Assembly (NCBI GenBank): GCA_041908795.1
Contig: JAYRER010000042.1
Location: 1-13,429 of the forward strand
Direction: 5' to 3'
Origin: CAYLHB01 sp041908795
GTDB lineage: Bacteria; Patescibacteriota; Minisyncoccia; Phycocordibacterales; UBA12088
DNA: 13,429 bases
Part shown: piece by piece, positions 13,059 through 13,429 of the stretch
Numbering within the stretch: position 1 is the stretch's first letter
Layout: each line of letters begins with the position of its first letter
Notes under the pieces: generated by a model
Database searches by the model: none
What the model was told of the DNA's origin: nothing
The model's input: the letters and a program-made list of their open reading frames with translations, nothing else
Made by a program: the position numbers and the translations under genes

Positions 13059-13429
13059 ATGCAGGACACCATACGTCCGACGCGGACATTCTCACGTTAT
13101 CGCGCGCCGCTAGTGGAACTTCCGAACCTTGTTGAGCCCCAACTCACGAGTTTCAAGTGGCTCATCGAGAAGGGTATTGATGAGGTGTTTAAGGAGTTTT
13201 CTCCCATTCGAGACTATAGTGAAAAGAAATTCGACCTATCCCTTGTACGCTACGAGTTTGGTGCACCGCTCTACGACGAGTTCTACGCGAAGGAGAACAT
13301 GCGCAACTACGAAGCGTCCCTTAAGGTATTGGTTAAACTCAAGAATAAAACATTAGGGACCGAGAAGGAGCAGGAAATCTTTTTGGCCGATTTCCCAATG
13401 ATGACTGACCACGGCACATTTATTATCAA
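13059..13429 (+). CDS. rpoB: RNA polymerase beta subunit, 3' end outside window
   Basis: The first 123 codons of the beta subunit of RNA polymerase, the core enzyme of transcription. Recognisable N-terminal family motifs: LVELPNLVEPQLTSFKWLIE (18-37), EVFKEFSPIRDYS, LVRYEFGAPLYDEFYAKENMRNYEASL (first lobe) and EQEIFLADFPMMTDHGTFII at the window edge. ATG 13059 places these at the usual positions; there is no Shine-Dalgarno, but a U-rich stretch precedes the start. The frame is intact and runs off the right end. rpoC would be expected downstream. The reading frame contains no in-frame TGA, consistent with the standard bacterial code. Confidence 0.95.
   Translation, partial: MQDTIRPTRTFSRYRAPLVELPNLVEPQLTSFKWLIEKGIDEVFKEFSPIRDYSEKKFDLSLVRYEFGAPLYDEFYAKENMRNYEASLKVLVKLKNKTLGTEKEQEIFLADFPMMTDHGTFII

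Noticed and set aside
1..13429. Recoding of TGA as glycine, as in Gracilibacteria and SR1
   Set aside because: dus, nusB, the ASCH gene and others end naturally at TGA and the family alignments need no TGA readthrough.

Overview
The window reads as a chromosomal stretch from a Candidate Phyla Radiation (Patescibacteria) bacterium, most likely of the Parcubacteria group. The reasons are family-level: reduced versions of housekeeping genes (an SMC of 749 residues with no recognisable hinge, a short TrmD, a Clp ATPase with a degenerate first ATPase domain), a zinc-less L32, the order rpmF-nusB-rnc, a small ASCH protein of a type I associate with this group, and few Shine-Dalgarno sites. TGA is used as stop, so this is not one of the recoded lineages. 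No species can be named from the sequence alone.

Layout, left to right. Positions 1-3387 hold the 3' part of a ClpB/ClpC-like AAA+ ATPase gene, then dus (tRNA dihydrouridine synthase) and rnhB (RNase HII) joined by an ATGA overlap, then rpmF (L32) with its own apparently leaderless promoter. Positions 3424-5090 hold a nusB gene whose product is fused to a Nudix domain, followed by rnc (RNase III). Positions 5193-7442 hold the short SMC. Positions 7545-8243 hold a membrane-anchored cyclophilin with its own promoter. On the minus strand, 8277-10531 hold rnr (RNase R) and a small coiled-coil gene, converging on the cyclophilin gene at a hairpin. khpA, a KH-domain RNA-binding protein gene, is divergent from rnr and ends in a strong terminator, followed by a perfect 19-bp inverted repeat. 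Positions 11212-12433 hold an ASCH-domain gene, a truncated Nudix gene and trmD, chained by two ATGA overlaps. A small membrane-anchored protein is encoded on the minus strand, and rpoB begins at 13059 behind a strong promoter and a leader of about 170 nt.

The common theme is RNA metabolism: tRNA modification (Dus, TrmD), RNA decay and processing (RNase HII, RNase III, RNase R), RNA binding (KhpA, ASCH), ribosome (L32), and transcription (NusB, RpoB). I see no CRISPR array, insertion sequence, prophage or tRNA/rRNA gene. The most unusual items are the AAA+ protein that has lost its D1 catalytic residues and its D2 pore loop, the NusB-Nudix fusion, the SMC without a hinge, a TrmD with proline where the catalytic aspartate normally sits, the Nudix stub kept in translational register, the perfect palindrome near 11.07 kb, and two promoters placed so that transcription should start on the A of the start codon.
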